Counted from the stretch's first letter, positions 33,503 through 46,285 are shown. The stretch: DNA of 64,000 bases from Helicostylum pulchrum (GCA_025677825.1 JAIXMO010000024.1:124001-188000), one strand, 5' to 3'. The notes: a model not told the origin generated them from the letters alone. A program made the numbers and translations.

Positions 33503-35399
33503 TTTTATTTTTCAATTATTAAATATCTGGTAAATATTATAAAAAACTCGAGTTGAAAAAGAGTTCTTTTATAATGAGTTTCGTAAAATGAAAAAAATAA
33601 AAATAAAAATGTGATCGATTACATTTTACAGCATAGAACCACCAAAAAATAAATATAGACTTCATCTATAAATTTTCTATTGGGTGGTTTCTAGCAAACC
33701 TGTGAATTCATTTTCCCATACTCTTCATCTAAGAGATATTCATATCTACTTTTATTTTTTTATCTCTAGTCTGCATTAGCCTCGTACTATTCTTCATAAA
33801 AAAAAGAGCGTGCTTTCTATTCCGAAGAAACGGCATGACATAATGCAATATACAAATGGGGATATATCCGTATAGCTCCTGTCTTTTCGGGCAGTTTGCT
33901 ATCTATTTAGAAGCATTGGTCTTCAATTTTATTTTACCTCTTAAAAAAAAAGAAACATCACAATACATTACGTGCTAAACTAAAAAAAACCCCCAATTCC
34001 ATGACTATTAACTAAAACCTTTTGTTTAATCTAATGTCATTTATTGTATGTAAATCACATTATTTTTTAAATAAGCTTTTAAAGTTACAGCCTGTACTTT
34101 CGCCAAGCGCAAAATTATAAAGTATTATGCCTATACATCGTCATTAAAGAGTAAAGGTGATCACTAATGAGGTTAAAGTGATCAAGCATACGGTGTATTA
34201 AGAGTTAGACATGGACTAAAATTAGATCCTACAGTTCATTTATGCTAATCAAATGTCAATGTTATTATTTCTATTGGCCAGAATTAACTGTTTCCTAGAT
34301 ATTTTAGATCTCATTCGATCGTGATTTTTCCATTTTTAGTTGATAACGAGATGCAAACAGATGTGCGACTTATAATTCGAAATAACACGCCAATTACACG
34401 ATATATCCCCCCCCCCACACACACACATATATATATCATATATAAAGAATCTGGTACTTCATAAGGAAAAATGTTTTTTTTCGCATGAGTAACTGAGCCC
34501 AATGCGGGAAAAAAAAAGAGGGGAGGAAAAGACGACGTAAGTAGTATCAATTGAAATCAACCAATCTCATCTGTATAGTAATGAAATGTATGTCATTATC
34601 TTAATTTTATTACGTATTAGAGCCAGCCGTTTACAACATGTGATACTTCTTAAAAGTTTTCTATGTTTCTCAACATCATAAAGATCTTGTATGTTTCAAA
34701 CTTTAGTTTTTTTACAACGCAATATCAAAAAGCAAACAAACTATAAATATTCAACCGTATATGCATTATTAGCAACACTATGTCATACCAAGGATAAACC
34801 AGACTTCCATGTCATGCAGTACATGCACAGTTTCTTCTCTCGTCAATAAAATAGACCAATGCAGAAATCGAAAATACCTGTAACGTGCGAACAAACTACT
34901 TGTTAACTTTATCACTAGATTTAGTAGAATTCCAATAGGAAAAACTGCTATACAAGAGAAAATAAAAACATTCAGATTAAAGCAGTGGTACTGTACTACA
35001 TAATAAAAGCATTAACGTTAAACATATTTGTTTATAACTATACATAAAAATAATATTTATATTTGTGTAACTTTTCCATCTGAAGAAAATGGTACAGTAC
35101 TCGTTTGATTTTCTGTTCAAGAGGAAAAAGAAATAACATTTCACTTATATCCTGATTATTAACGTCTGCTATCATTAAAGCAACTATACTTCATAAATAC
35201 AAAAAAAATTGAATATTAAGTAGGAGTGTATCTCTTGATCGTTTGCCTATAGACATGTGTGATAAATGACCTACAAAAATATAAATTCAATAATCTAATT
35301 AATAAACTTTACTTATTTTTTAATTCATAATAACAAAAGTTATCACGACAAAAGCTTACATAAGTTCGTGTAACATATTTCAGAAAAACGCAAAAAGAA
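33503..35399. other. Intergenic, gene-poor
   Basis: About 1.9 kb of AT-rich sequence with frequent stops on both strands. A C9 run followed by CA and TA dinucleotides lies at about 34408-34442. A 79-codon minus-strand frame at 34311-34550 runs through these repeats and is not credible. No RNA gene except the tRNA that follows. Confidence 0.55.
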
Positions 35400-35472
35400 T
35401 GGAGAAGCCGGGGTTTGAACCCGGGGCCTTCTGCATGCAAAGCAGATATGATAACCACTACATCACTTCCCC
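35400..35472 (-). tRNA. tRNA-Ala (anticodon UGC)
   Basis: A complete cloverleaf on the minus strand. The acceptor stem pairs GGGGAAG with CTTCTCC, including the G3-U70 wobble that marks alanine tRNAs. The anticodon stem pairs TCTGC with GCAGA around loop TTTGCAT, giving anticodon TGC. The T arm pairs CCGGG with CCCGG around TTTGAAC. Discriminator base A at 35400. There is no intron, and CCA is not encoded. Confidence 0.95.
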
Positions 35473-35790
35473 AGTTAGATATCAATTTTAAATTGTATTT
35501 CTACATATATTAAACACAAAAAATTTATACACGTGATATACACGTGAATATCAGGTGATGTGGCCAATCAAAAACGTCTAATACTGTCTTAAATCCTATC
35601 TTTTTGTTTTACGGAGCCGGATGTCCCAAAGTAGTACCGTCTCGTGTATTATGTAACAAATTATTAATGCAGGATTAGATCTCACAGAATGAGCAAAAAT
35701 TAAGATTTCATAATAAAGATTTTTTATTTTCTTAAAAAAGATGATTAAGAACGTTATATATACAGAAATAATAAGAAACAAAAAGTATAA
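35473..35790. other. Intergenic, tRNA 5' flank / P450 3' flank
   Basis: AT-rich, with no gene seen. TTTATACACGTGATATACACGTGAATAT (about 35524-35550) contains two ACACGTGA copies 13 bp apart, each with an E-box-like CACGTG, upstream of the tRNA and beyond the P450 stop. Confidence 0.45.
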
Positions 35791-37677
35791 TTAACGTTTA
35801 GATACGTAGACTTTCATACCTTCCTTCATAGGCAAGGTCAAAGATACTTGGTACGTAATATTCTGTCCAGAAACTAATTCAAATTTGTATCGTTTAACCA
35901 TGAAAACCATAGCTACCAATGCTTCAAGTGTAGCCAAATTTTGACCTAAACAGACTCTTGGGCCGGCATGGAAAGCTAAGAAATTATAATAAGTATACAT
36001 ACCATTTTTTTAAAAATTAAAAGTGTATTTACCTGGCCATTGACCTTGTGATTCTCTGCGAAGATCTCCTTCCGGAGTGATCCAACGTTCAGGCTTAAAG
36101 TCTTTAGCATCAGGTCCCCAAACTTTTTCAGAACGACCTTGAGCCCAAGGTGACCACATGACATAGTCTCCCTTTTTAATAGCCGTACCATCAGGCCAAA
36201 TATCATCATTAAGTGCAAATTTTTGGTTATTAGGTACAGATGGATACAATCTTAATACTTCATAAAAGCTAATTAAATAATTTGTTAGCTTTCTTTTTTG
36301 TGACATGTTTTTAATAGGCAGAAAATAAACTAAAAAAATACATACACGGCATGTGCGTAAGTCATGCCCTTGATAACTTCGTATAACTCAGCAGGTCTAT
36401 CACCCAAATCATCTGTAACATAGTTTTCAATTTCTTCTAAAAGACGTTTCTCGATTCTAGGATGCAACAAGAGCATGTAAAAAGTCCATGATAATGCTTG
36501 GGCTGTTGTATCTCTACCAGCAATAATGAAATTTAATACCATATCTCTTAATTCTTTATTGTCTAATAATTCGTCATTTTCATTATGTGCCTCCATAAAT
36601 CGGGACAATAAATCTTTGTGATGCGTTTCTCCTCTGGCTAACTGTTGTCTACGACTTTCAATAACTTCATATGCAAATTTATTAACTGTCTCTAAATGTT
36701 GAGAAATCGACTTTTTCCAAGGCTGAAGACCAAATACGATAGGTTCCGTTATTTTCCAAAGAGGATTTACGAATCGTTGAAAACCATTCAATTGACATTC
36801 ATCAAATGAAGCTGCAAATGGAACTTTCTCTTTACTACCAATAGCATTTATTTCTACACCAAAACCAAGTCTATAAAGTTATGTTAGTTTTTTTTTTAGT
36901 AATTACAATAGTTAGATTATTATCTTACTCAACGAATGAGTCGAGGGTAAATTTAAACATAATATCATGGAAATCAATAATACTATGGTCTTTGACAGCT
37001 TTATCCATAACATCAAATGTGAGTTCAAGCTCCTTAAGAAAAACTCTATTTGGTGAAACATTAATAAAATGTAAGCAATTTATCATGGCGTACTTACTCT
37101 GTAAAATGATCTCTGAAATTCTTGACATTAAAAATATGACTGGCCGTCTTTCTTTGATATTTCCATCTTTCACCGTTAGCATTGAAAATACCATGGCCAA
37201 AAAGATCGCCCATAGATCTATTAAGTTGAGGACCCTTTGCATAATTTTCGAAATTGTCTACAAAAAAAAAAAAAAAAATTAGGAGAGAAAAAAAAAGCGA
37301 AACGAGACAAATTATATTACGTTTTAAAATATGCTCAACATTCAAAGGACTAATAGTTACAATAGAACGAGGTATACCTAAAGCAGATGTAGTACTATAT
37401 AATTATATGTGAGTTACGTGTCATAATAGGATTAAATTACATACGTTGTTAATGCACCCGAGTCTTCGAATCCTCTCAACAATACATCATGCATTTTTGA
37501 AGAATTAAGCATAAGACTAGGCAGCATGCCTACAAGTGGATATCCCGATTTGTATGGAATACCCGGACGATGTTCATCGAAGATGGCACGGTCTGGATAC
37601 TTTACTGCAAGAGCTCCAACAACTGCAACTGAAACTCCAACAGCGCGAACAAAGGGATTATCAGTTAGAGTAGACAT
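35791..37677 (-). CDS. Cytochrome P450 monooxygenase
   Basis: Seven exons (37677-37445, 37394-37321, 37257-37098, 37045-36929, 36870-36346, 36268-36033, 35975-35791) encode 509 residues. An N-terminal hydrophobic segment (VRAVGVSVAVVGALAV) anchors it in the ER. The I-helix oxygen-binding motif is IIAGRDTTAQALSW, the K-helix ExxR is YEVLRLYPSVP, the PERW region is FKPERWITPEG, and the heme loop is FHAGPRVCLGQNLA with Cys at about residue 457. HILKHNFENYAKGPQL near the N-terminus and the overall layout recall CYP52/CYP86-clan fatty acid or alkane hydroxylases; the family number is not assigned. The intron before the ExxR exon uses the second of two adjacent GT sites to keep the frame. Confidence 0.92.
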
Positions 37678-38739
37678 TAATAGTATATTAGGGAAAAAAG
37701 CAGAAAAAAAGAAGGAAACAAGTATAAATTATATATATTTCAGTACTGTTACACGACTATGATTCCTGTTTAGTGAATAAACAAATTAGTCAAAATTTGT
37801 AGTGCTATGGAAATAAAATGTACTACAGTAACTTCCCACTTTAGAATATTCATTATTTGTAATGTGTTCAGCTTCTAAACGGGTTCCCATTTAGAGAAGG
37901 ATTTTACGAAATCTTTTAAATCTAATTCAGCTAGCAAACGTCAGTATAAAGTATTATTCACACAAAAGTTTAGTAAATGATACCTTACGCGTCCAAAATA
38001 CCGTATTAAGCAATAAATCATGCTACTCGTTTAACACCAATAGCATAATATCTGCTTCTATAGCCGGATACCTTTTTGACAGATTAAAGGAAACACATCA
38101 TACCGGAGACATGCCATATTAATTTTAATTAAAATTGTCAAAGTACTCATGATAGTAGAAAGTCTCGCATGTATTCTCCACATTTTTTTTCCTTTGGTTA
38201 AATCAAATCAAACGATTTGTAAATTTTGTTGCAATATGAATGTCACATACATGTGAGTAGCCCCATTATATCAATTTTATTCTAGAAAGAGCTCTTAGGA
38301 AAAGTATTTTATCCGTTGTTGTGTATCATGTAATCGGAACAAATATTATTTTTTGCATCATTTTAGGCTCGATTACTCTTTGTAAAATTGGCAGTTTTAA
38401 CAAAAGTTCACTCGTTGAAATGGGATAAGCGGTTTTTAGCTCCTTTTTTTTATAGTTTCCGTCAAGTTTCTATCTTTATTACCCACATCAGTGGGAGTTA
38501 CATGACAAATATTGGGTTTTATTTGTCCTTCAAGGCTGGACATTTGACAACGTGATACACCTAAGCCGTTTTTAAAAGATATTGTACTCGATAGTCTAAT
38601 TTATTTTACCCACACAAGGCATATATCTTCACACAAATATCTAGTTAGAGTTTTACATTAGTATGCTCTATATTTTTATTAGAAACAAGACACACATTTT
38701 TTTTTTTACATAAGTTTAAACGAAAAGGTAACTTTTATT
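37678..38739. other. Intergenic
   Basis: About 1.1 kb, AT-rich, no open frame of note on either strand. It separates the P450 start from the HIS5 stop. No repeat or RNA gene is seen. Confidence 0.55.
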
Positions 38740-39945
38740 TTAATTGTTAGCATTTAATGCCTTCTCTAACATGTTGATCATTGTGATGTTCTCTTCCTCA
38801 GTACCAACAGTAATTCTTAAACAGCCGTTACATCCATACTCCATACCTCTGAAACGTACGACAACACCAAGACTTTCGGCCATCATGGTATATACTTTGA
38901 CAGCACGATCGTTACAAGGCTTATTGTTTTTATCAAGAATTTCTACTAACACGAAGTTAGAGTCATTACCGCCCAAAATACGACCAGCACCCTTAACATG
39001 AGCCAACTTTTCGATCAAAACATCACGTTGAGCGATTAATCGCTTACGGTAATCGTGCATGGTTCTGATACCTTCATCAGAAAGTGCTTCAGCAGCGATT
39101 AATGCACTAGGTGTACTAATATTGTATGGCGCCTTTGTATTATTTAAGATTTGAATGACATCAGGGTGTCCAATGGCAATACCAACACGAATACCAGCTA
39201 AACCAAAACTCTTACTGAGGGTTTGCATGACAACTAAGTTAGGGTATTGTTCAACCCAGGTAGCAACAGAACCCTCTTCCTTGTCAACAAAATCAACATA
39301 GGCCTCATCGACAACAACTAAACCTTGGTAATCAGATTCAAGAACGGTGCGAATACTGGCATGGCTAAGACAGGTACCAGTGGGGTTACCAGGAGAACAT
39401 AAGAAAATAAGTTTAATTTCAGGGTTAGCTTTAAGAGTTTCAAAGACCTACAGTGACAGTATTAGTAATAAAATAAAAACCGGTATTTCGGTAGAGCTTA
39501 CATTGTCCATGTCAAGTTGGTATGCACCATTCTCAACAATCAAAGGAGATTTAACAACTTGAACGTCATTGATTTGAGCACAAACAGAGTACATGCCGTA
39601 GGTGGGAGGTGTAATCAAGATCTTGTCCTTTGAAGGAACACAAGCAATTCTGAAAAGTAAATCAATGACCTCGTCAGATCCAACACCTAAAAATAAATTC
39701 TTTGTAGAGGATAAACCACGCAACTTTAAGATACGTTCCTTTACTTGGGATTGATAAGGATCAGGATATCTGTTCAAATCACCTTCACGTTGAGTTGCCA
39801 AAGAAGGGCCATAGGCATTTTCATTTGCGTCAAGTAAAACACCAGAACTATAATCATCACGAGCACAGCGGTATGGCTTTAATGCCAAAATGTTGGGGCG
39901 AATGATTTTTGAAAGGTCAAAGGTAGTATTAGTTGTAGTAGACAT
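38740..39945 (-). CDS. HIS5: Histidinol-phosphate aminotransferase
   Basis: Two exons (39945-39502, 39447-38740) encode 383 residues, normal for the family. This PLP enzyme converts imidazole-acetol phosphate and glutamate to histidinol phosphate in histidine synthesis (cytosol). Landmarks are LDANENAYGPS, the YPDPY segment (RYPDPYQSQVKERI), LGVGSDEVIDLL, TPPTYGMY, CSPGNPTG, DEAYVDF, and the PLP lysine in TLSKSFGLAGIRVG (about residue 227). The C-terminus has FRGMEYGCNGCLRITVGT. The single 54-nt intron is phase 0. Confidence 0.97.
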
Positions 39946-42732
39946 GATAGAAAAATATTTTTTTAATTTAAAACTGAAAGGAAACCTTTTATCACCGGAG
40001 TTTGTCTAAAGAGTGCTAATGACTCACCACTACACACACTACATTTAAACGCAGCATTCTACATCGTTGATATGTTTAATCGCTTTTCATTAGCCTTTGA
40101 ATCCATTATTTGACAATATGTTGTGTTAAAATATAATCAAAAATTTTACCTTTATAAATTAACTGTAGAGAAAGACTGATAAATAAGAAAACAGCGAGTA
40201 GTTTCGGTAGACAAACAGTTAGCGTACATATTTATTCCCAATTTTTTTACCATCACAAACGATAAGTACACTATTAGTAATAAAGCAAGTTACCAGTAAA
40301 CGTATGTTATCTAGCAAAACAAACCATATCAAACAGAATAAGAAAATAAAGTAGTATATATTAAAAAATTCGTATAAACTTGATGACCCAACTGGTCTGT
40401 TATAAGTATTAGTAGAAAGGGTAGATTAAATTGACATCTTTGGATAAAACATGGCAAAATTCAACTATTACAGTTTTGACTATCAAATGTACTACAAATG
40501 CACTGATGCATATATAACCTGATCTTAATGTTCACATGTAAGGTGTGTGCGTAGAAATTCTAAGATCGAGTCATTGCCTTTATCTGTTTTAACCGAGAAC
40601 TCGGAATATCTCTCTCTCTCAAAAACACATTCACCATAACGTCATTTTTATCTCGAGTTATCCGTCGAGTACATAGAAGAAAAAAAAAACAATATAAACA
40701 GATAAGCAATTAATGCGACAGCATAAAAAATTAAAAAGTTAGCAATCACAGGTAACCGTTTGCCTGGAACATGCTATGTCTTTTTGAAAGATACTCTTCA
40801 CTATATGTAAAATTAACTAGACCAACGGAAACAACAGAGGTTTACACTTTTGTGATGATAATTTGGACATCTTTCCTCTATTATTTTATTTCTAGAGATA
40901 AAAATTAGCGAGCAGATAATAATTTCCATATGAATAATAAAAGTGCAGTACATATAATGTGGTGTATAATGTAAGATTGTACATAAAAGATAAGTATTTT
41001 CTATATAATATAGTTATATCTTGTCTAAATTTAGATACTCTTAAATAATATGAGTATTCGTACCAAGCTTATAAAATATTTAGCAATAATGTTAAAAAAG
41101 TCTTTGCTTTTGTTTAACTTTATCTAATTACTCGAGGCAAATAACTTTCCAGTAGCTAATATGAATTACTAGTTCTTACAGCGTGACTCATTATTACAGT
41201 TTATTACGCATTTTTCCTACGTAGATTTAAAAATATACGGACAAATGCAGGTTTTTTTTATTTACATAACAAGTCAATACAAATATATGAAAGATAATAA
41301 AATATACATGATACGTAATTTATTTTTAGCCGATCGCTCTTTTCTAGAAGCCCCTATAAATTAATCTTGATAATAGTGTGCCTGAACTTTCCTTTTAAAA
41401 ACAAACATTTATATTATGCTATAAATCTAGGCAATATTTACATAATTTTGGACCCCTTACATATCAATTGAACGTATTATCGTAGAAAATAGATAATTAA
41501 TATACACGTAGAGAAAAAAGCGGAATGTATTTACTATCAAAGGAGTAAAACATTCTATTTATACTATAGATGCAATAACACGCACTACTATTCTTGTATT
41601 ATATTATATATATCTTAGTTTCTAGAATGAAATGATACCAAAAGCATAATAGTTTGGGGGAAGCCTACCAAATAAACATTACCAAGCGCGTATATTTTAG
41701 TATAATAAAATAAAGGCTCGTACCCACGCTTAGCATATTTGACATAAGACCAGAAAAAGGAAAGGATAGTTTCGGCTTGTTCCTTTTTTTTTTACTAAAC
41801 TACGATATATTATGTTAAATCGTATCTAGATTTCTAACGTAACAATAGTATATTCAAAAATTGCAAATCCCTGAAGAGTATTTACGTATTACTGCGTTTT
41901 AAAAAGACAGTTACTGCGTATACAATATCAGTTTGTCCCGGGACTTGTAAAATTTTAGTTTTATGTGCCAAAACAGTCGATATTGTATTTACTGGCTACG
42001 AATATACACCCTTTTATGCGCTATTATCATTTCTTGTTATATTTTTTCGTGTAAGATATAAAGTTTCAAACTAATATAAAGACTGCAGTGCTTCGAAACA
42101 ACATTATAATAGCAGCATGTACGTAAAAAAAATATACTCGATTAGGCCGACTTCTGATTGTCGATTTTAATATGTATATTTGTAAATAAGTATCGACTTT
42201 CTTACACTTATCCCAGAGAGCTAGTGTTTTTCATGTAATAAATAAAAGAAAAATAGATTAGGCAGCTAAATAGGCTAACCGCTGACTGAGTTCATTGTAA
42301 AATTAGCTGATCACGTTCATTGACTTTACTGCTCTACATAGTATATGTATTGCGCGACCAGTATTCCGTTTTGTTTTTACCTTCGCAGTTATATTAATGT
42401 TCATATACCAAGTAAGTATCTAAATACTAAAACCTATTATTTTATCAAAGGCCTGTGCGTTATGTATTAGAGCCCGGTATAGAGTAATAGTCTAAATGAT
42501 TATTGAGCCAATTATAGAGTTTAACAACGCGAAGTAAAAGTTAATACCAGCTCACATAGATTTTCCTAAACTATTAAGATAAGGGATTTCCATTAGAATC
42601 AATGTAAGTCTATGATAACGCTACTCTATGCTGGTCTGAAACCAAATCTATTTCAAGAAGCTTAAGCCTATACAGCAATTTGTTTTATCTTATGCATTTC
42701 AATAAGGCAAGTTTTTTTTTGATCTTTGACAA
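39946..42732. other. Gene-free AT-rich block before first PDC gene
   Basis: About 2.8 kb with dense stops in all frames and no tRNA, repeat pair or remnant that I can identify. Base composition is noticeably more AT-rich and less homopolymer-dominated than the first 25 kb. CTCTCTCTC at about 40612-40620. Confidence 0.55.
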
Positions 42733-42740
42733 TATATATA
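42733..42740 (+). promoter_or_regulatory. TATA box of first PDC gene
   Basis: TATATATA in the context ACAATATATATAGCGGG, 68 bp before the start codon of the decarboxylase gene. Position and context suit a fungal core promoter. Confidence 0.45.
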
Positions 42741-42807
42741 GCGGGATGTGTTGCCATTTTTTTCGTAATTATTTTTAATTGCAACAACTACTGAATATCA
42801 AATTTAA

Positions 42808-44496
42808 ATGTCTCAAATCTCAATTGGTCAATATATCCTCAATCGTCTCAAAGATATTAACATTGACACCATCTTTGGTGTTCCCGGTGATTTTAATATG
42901 CCTCTTTTAGATCTCATTGAAGATGATGTCGATTTAACCTGGGGTAACAATGCAAACGAATTAAACTCTGCCTATGCTGCCGACGGTTACGCTCGTATTC
43001 GTGGAGCTGGAGCTGTCGTCACAGCGTTTGGTGTTGGAGAACTCTCGGCTATAAACGGTATTGCCGGTTCTTACTCTGAAATGTTACCTGTCATCCATAT
43101 TGTTGGTACTCCCCGAACCACCACTCAAGAAAAGGGATCTTTAGTGCATCACTCTCTTGGTAATGGAGATTTCAGAGTCTTCGAAAAGATGTCCGCCATG
43201 GTCACTATTGCATCCGCCTCTTTAACTCTCGCTAACGCGATTTCTGAAATTGACCGAGTTATCCAAACTGCAGTTATCAACAAACGTCCTGGTTACATTA
43301 GTCTTCCTTTCAACTTGATTAATACGATGGTGGAACTGCCTTCTTTATTCCCTCTTGCAGCTTCTCCTCCCAAAAGCCCTGAACAAGTCAAAAACATAGC
43401 TACCAAGGAAATTTTGAGAGTAATCCAAGAGTCTCAAAACCCTGCAATTATTGTTGATGGCTGTATTCTTCGCCATAGACTCACAGGCGAGGTTAACGAA
43501 TTTGTTAAAACTGCGGGGTTCCCTACCTTTTCTGCTCCCATGGGAAAGGGGGCTATAGATGAATCGCTTCCAAACTATCGTGGTGTTTATGCTGGTGCCA
43601 TTTCCTTTGAGGAGGTTTCCAAGGAAATAAAAAATGCCGATCTTTTAATTGAAATTGGTTCTATTAAATCGGATTTCAATACGGGTAACTTTACTTACGG
43701 ATTAGAGAATATCAAAACCATTTCTTTGAACAGTAGCAACACTGTTATTTTTCATGCAGAATATTCTGGTGTACGTATGCAAGATATACTTCCCCTATTA
43801 ACGGCGGCACTCTCAGAAAGTAAAATCAGCTTAGACTACAAGCCTCGCGTCAGATCAGCACCCATTGAAAATGGAACAGTCGAAATTACGCATAAATATC
43901 TGTGGAACAAGGTACCCGAATACATCGCAGAGAATGCTATTATAGTCTCTGAAACCGGAACTTCGGAGTTCGGTATATTTAATATGGAAAGTCCAAAGGG
44001 TGCTACATTTATCGGCCAAATTCTTTGGGGTTCAATTGGCTATTCCGTTGGTGCCGCCGTCGGTGCTGCTATGGCTGATCGTAGCCGCAAAGTGTATCTG
44101 TTTGTCGGTGATGGCTCATTCCAACTGACAGTACAAGAGATTTCTGTGTTCATTCGACAAGGCCTTACACCTGTTATTTTCCTCTTGAACAATGACGGTT
44201 ATCTTATGGAAAAGCTCATTCACGGCCCTGAGCGTAGTTACAACAACTTCCAGATGTGGAAGTACAGCCAAACTTTAGATTACTTTGGCGGTAATTTAGA
44301 GGTTAACAAGACCGAAGGAAAGAATCCTTCTCCTATTGGAATTGAGGCTAAAGTCAGCACTCGTCAAGAATTTGAAAATACTATGGAAAAAGTTAACGAA
44401 GAACCAGGCAAGATTCACTTTTTGGAAGTCATCATGCCTGCGTTTGACTCTCCTAAAGAGCTTTTATTATTGTGCGATTTATCCGAGAATCGTTAA
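42808..44496 (+). CDS. PDC: Pyruvate decarboxylase-type ThDP enzyme (paralogue 1)
   Basis: A 562-residue intronless protein. It aligns collinearly with yeast pyruvate decarboxylase, and key residues fall at the same numbers: Asp28 in GVPGDFN, Glu51 in NANELN, His114-His115 in LVHHSLGNGD. The ThDP/Mg site is intact as VGDGSFQLTVQE (Asp435) and LLNNDGYLMEKLIHG (Glu468). The enzyme decarboxylates pyruvate (or an aromatic 2-oxo acid) to an aldehyde in the cytosol for fermentation. Phenylpyruvate or indolepyruvate decarboxylase activity cannot be excluded from sequence alone. It is the first of three same-strand paralogues and has a TATA box 68 bp upstream. Confidence 0.9.
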   Translation: MSQISIGQYILNRLKDINIDTIFGVPGDFNMPLLDLIEDDVDLTWGNNANELNSAYAADGYARIRGAGAVVTAFGVGELSAINGIAGSYSEMLPVIHIVGTPRTTTQEKGSLVHHSLGNGDFRVFEKMSAMVTIASASLTLANAISEIDRVIQTAVINKRPGYISLPFNLINTMVELPSLFPLAASPPKSPEQVKNIATKEILRVIQESQNPAIIVDGCILRHRLTGEVNEFVKTAGFPTFSAPMGKGAIDESLPNYRGVYAGAISFEEVSKEIKNADLLIEIGSIKSDFNTGNFTYGLENIKTISLNSSNTVIFHAEYSGVRMQDILPLLTAALSESKISLDYKPRVRSAPIENGTVEITHKYLWNKVPEYIAENAIIVSETGTSEFGIFNMESPKGATFIGQILWGSIGYSVGAAVGAAMADRSRKVYLFVGDGSFQLTVQEISVFIRQGLTPVIFLLNNDGYLMEKLIHGPERSYNNFQMWKYSQTLDYFGGNLEVNKTEGKNPSPIGIEAKVSTRQEFENTMEKVNEEPGKIHFLEVIMPAFDSPKELLLLCDLSENR

Positions 44497-44998
44497 CTAA
44501 ACTAGGTTCTTCAGGACGTACTATTAATCAACCCTAAACAGTATAATTTTTTTCAATTACATTTAAATAAATTATTTTTATCATCTACATCCCGACATAT
44601 TATAAATATATCGTATACTAGCCATGTTTAAACTAAATACGATATAGTGAGGCATATTTTAAAATTGTCCAGGAATGAACTACCATCTACGAAGCTCATA
44701 TAAAAACACTTGTAATCCCAGAAAGAATATTTTTAAAAAAATCCATTTATTACAGTAAAACGAAACAGATAATGTTGCGTACAAAATTATCGACTCCAAT
44801 TATTTAATTGCGCATATATATTTGGGCGGATATCTTAAATAATTCCTATCTACATACATAAAAATGGTATTCAAATTATAAGCACATTGCAGAGAATAAA
44901 TTAAATATATCGATATTTTTTATTTTCAGGTTCTTCAGTGTAACCCACTTTCAAAAAGTGTTCTTTATTTTTCAATTTCGGAATAAAGGTAGTTAGAA
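44497..44998. other. Intergenic between PDC paralogue 1 and OLE1
   Basis: Convergent 3' flanks, AT-rich, with AATAAA-like signals near 44570 and 44896. No gene is seen. Confidence 0.55.
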
Positions 44999-46285
44999 TT
45001 AACTTTCATCTTTAATAATACCTACTCGCATGCTAGTAAGTAAGTTACGAGCTGCATTGGAATGACTGTAGACACCGCCGTTGAAGGGCTTTGTCATGTC
45101 TTTTCCTATTCCGGTATCGATATATTTGGAACCGCCTGGGTGGTCAAATACTTCAACATCATACATTATCCCGTCTAATAGAATCCATTGTTTATGCTTC
45201 AATTTTACCATAGATTCAAATTCTTCCATAGTGTATTCTGGTAATTCATGTAGAGGAGTACCAAATTCAAGGTTTCCTTTGGTTTCATTTACTTTCTTTT
45301 CGATCATTTGTATCCTTCCTTTTTCTATTTCGTTAGCAGAAAAGGTATTCAGATCGTAGGTTTGTTCTATAAAGCTCAAGCATTTAATAAGCCATTTAGT
45401 AGGGTCATATTGATACCAAAGAATGGCATTACGGTAATCTTGAGGGAATTCATGATGGAAATTATGGTAACCTTCGCCACCGGTAATGATTGCAGTAATC
45501 CAAGAGTTTTTGGGAGAATGATTGTCGGCATAAGGAGTCTCACCAAGATAATGGGCGAGGCTATTAACACAGAATGTAGCGTGATGCACGCATACAAGGC
45601 GGCATAGACCAGCAAAAACAAAGCCGCCCTTCCAATCTTTCCAACCAAGGCCAGCGAATAGTGCCGGGAACGCAAATGATAAAAATATCGCGAAAGGTAC
45701 ATAATATTTGTGCTGAAATCGAACTAGAGAATTGCTTTTTAAATCAGTTGTATCAGCGTATCCAAGTTTATACTTGGGTCTATTAATTAGCATCCAACCT
45801 ATATGTGAAAAAAAAAGTCCGCGAGTAACTGCATAGGGGTCTTTATCAGTGTCAGTCCAACGATGATGAGCGCGGTGGCCTCTAGACCACCAATAAATAG
45901 AGCCTTGGAAAGCACTTGAGCCAGCTATTGAAAGAATAATTTGAGTAATATTTGAAGCTTTAAAAGAGTTATGCGCCCAGTAACGATGGTACCCAGCAGT
46001 TATACCAAAAACGGAAATAAAATAGTATATAATAGAGAAGTAAAGTGTCTTATTTTGTAGTTCGGTGTTAAAGCCCAAATAAACACCTAAAATGGGAGTG
46101 GACAACAATAGAATACTTTGTGGCCAGTTAACCCGACTAATAAGATTTTTCAGAGTAGTGGGATCGTCAAAAAGAGGGGGCAACTTCGAATGAGGGTTAA
46201 TAAACTGCCCTTTCTCTGTCGGTGTATAACCGTACGGAGGAAAACTTTTCTCTTGTATTTGTGTCTTTTTTATAATTGTACGCAT
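44999..46285 (-). CDS. OLE1: Acyl-CoA delta-9 desaturase with C-terminal cytochrome b5 domain
   Basis: A 428-residue intronless protein. The N-terminal membrane desaturase has His boxes HRYWAH (100-105), HRAHH (137-141) and HNFHH (274-278). Hydrophobic segments lie at about 55-100 and 195-240. The C-terminal cytochrome b5 domain has its heme ligands in HPGG (382-385) and at His408 (YSHSNAARNLL). The enzyme makes oleoyl- and palmitoleoyl-CoA in the ER; the fused b5 is typical of fungi. The protein is complete but short between the last His box and the b5 domain. A deleted relic of a related gene lies about 0.9 kb upstream of its start (47124-47265). No introns, unlike the FAD2-type gene in this window. 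Confidence 0.95.
   Translation of the reverse strand: MRTIIKKTQIQEKSFPPYGYTPTEKGQFINPHSKLPPLFDDPTTLKNLISRVNWPQSILLLSTPILGVYLGFNTELQNKTLYFSIIYYFISVFGITAGYHRYWAHNSFKASNITQIILSIAGSSAFQGSIYWWSRGHRAHHRWTDTDKDPYAVTRGLFFSHIGWMLINRPKYKLGYADTTDLKSNSLVRFQHKYYVPFAIFLSFAFPALFAGLGWKDWKGGFVFAGLCRLVCVHHATFCVNSLAHYLGETPYADNHSPKNSWITAIITGGEGYHNFHHEFPQDYRNAILWYQYDPTKWLIKCLSFIEQTYDLNTFSANEIEKGRIQMIEKKVNETKGNLEFGTPLHELPEYTMEEFESMVKLKHKQWILLDGIMYDVEVFDHPGGSKYIDTGIGKDMTKPFNGGVYSHSNAARNLLTSMRVGIIKDES

Noticed and set aside
35401..35472. Possible intron in the tRNA gene
   Set aside because: The cloverleaf closes without any insertion after the anticodon.
39946..42732. Centromere or replication origin in the AT-rich gene-free block
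   Set aside because: No array, palindrome or known motif set; AT richness alone is not evidence.
32157..46285. A fatty-acid biosynthetic gene cluster (FAD2, P450, OLE1)
   Set aside because: Genes are far apart, separated by HIS5, PDC and a tRNA, with no shared promoter motif seen; co-location may be chance.
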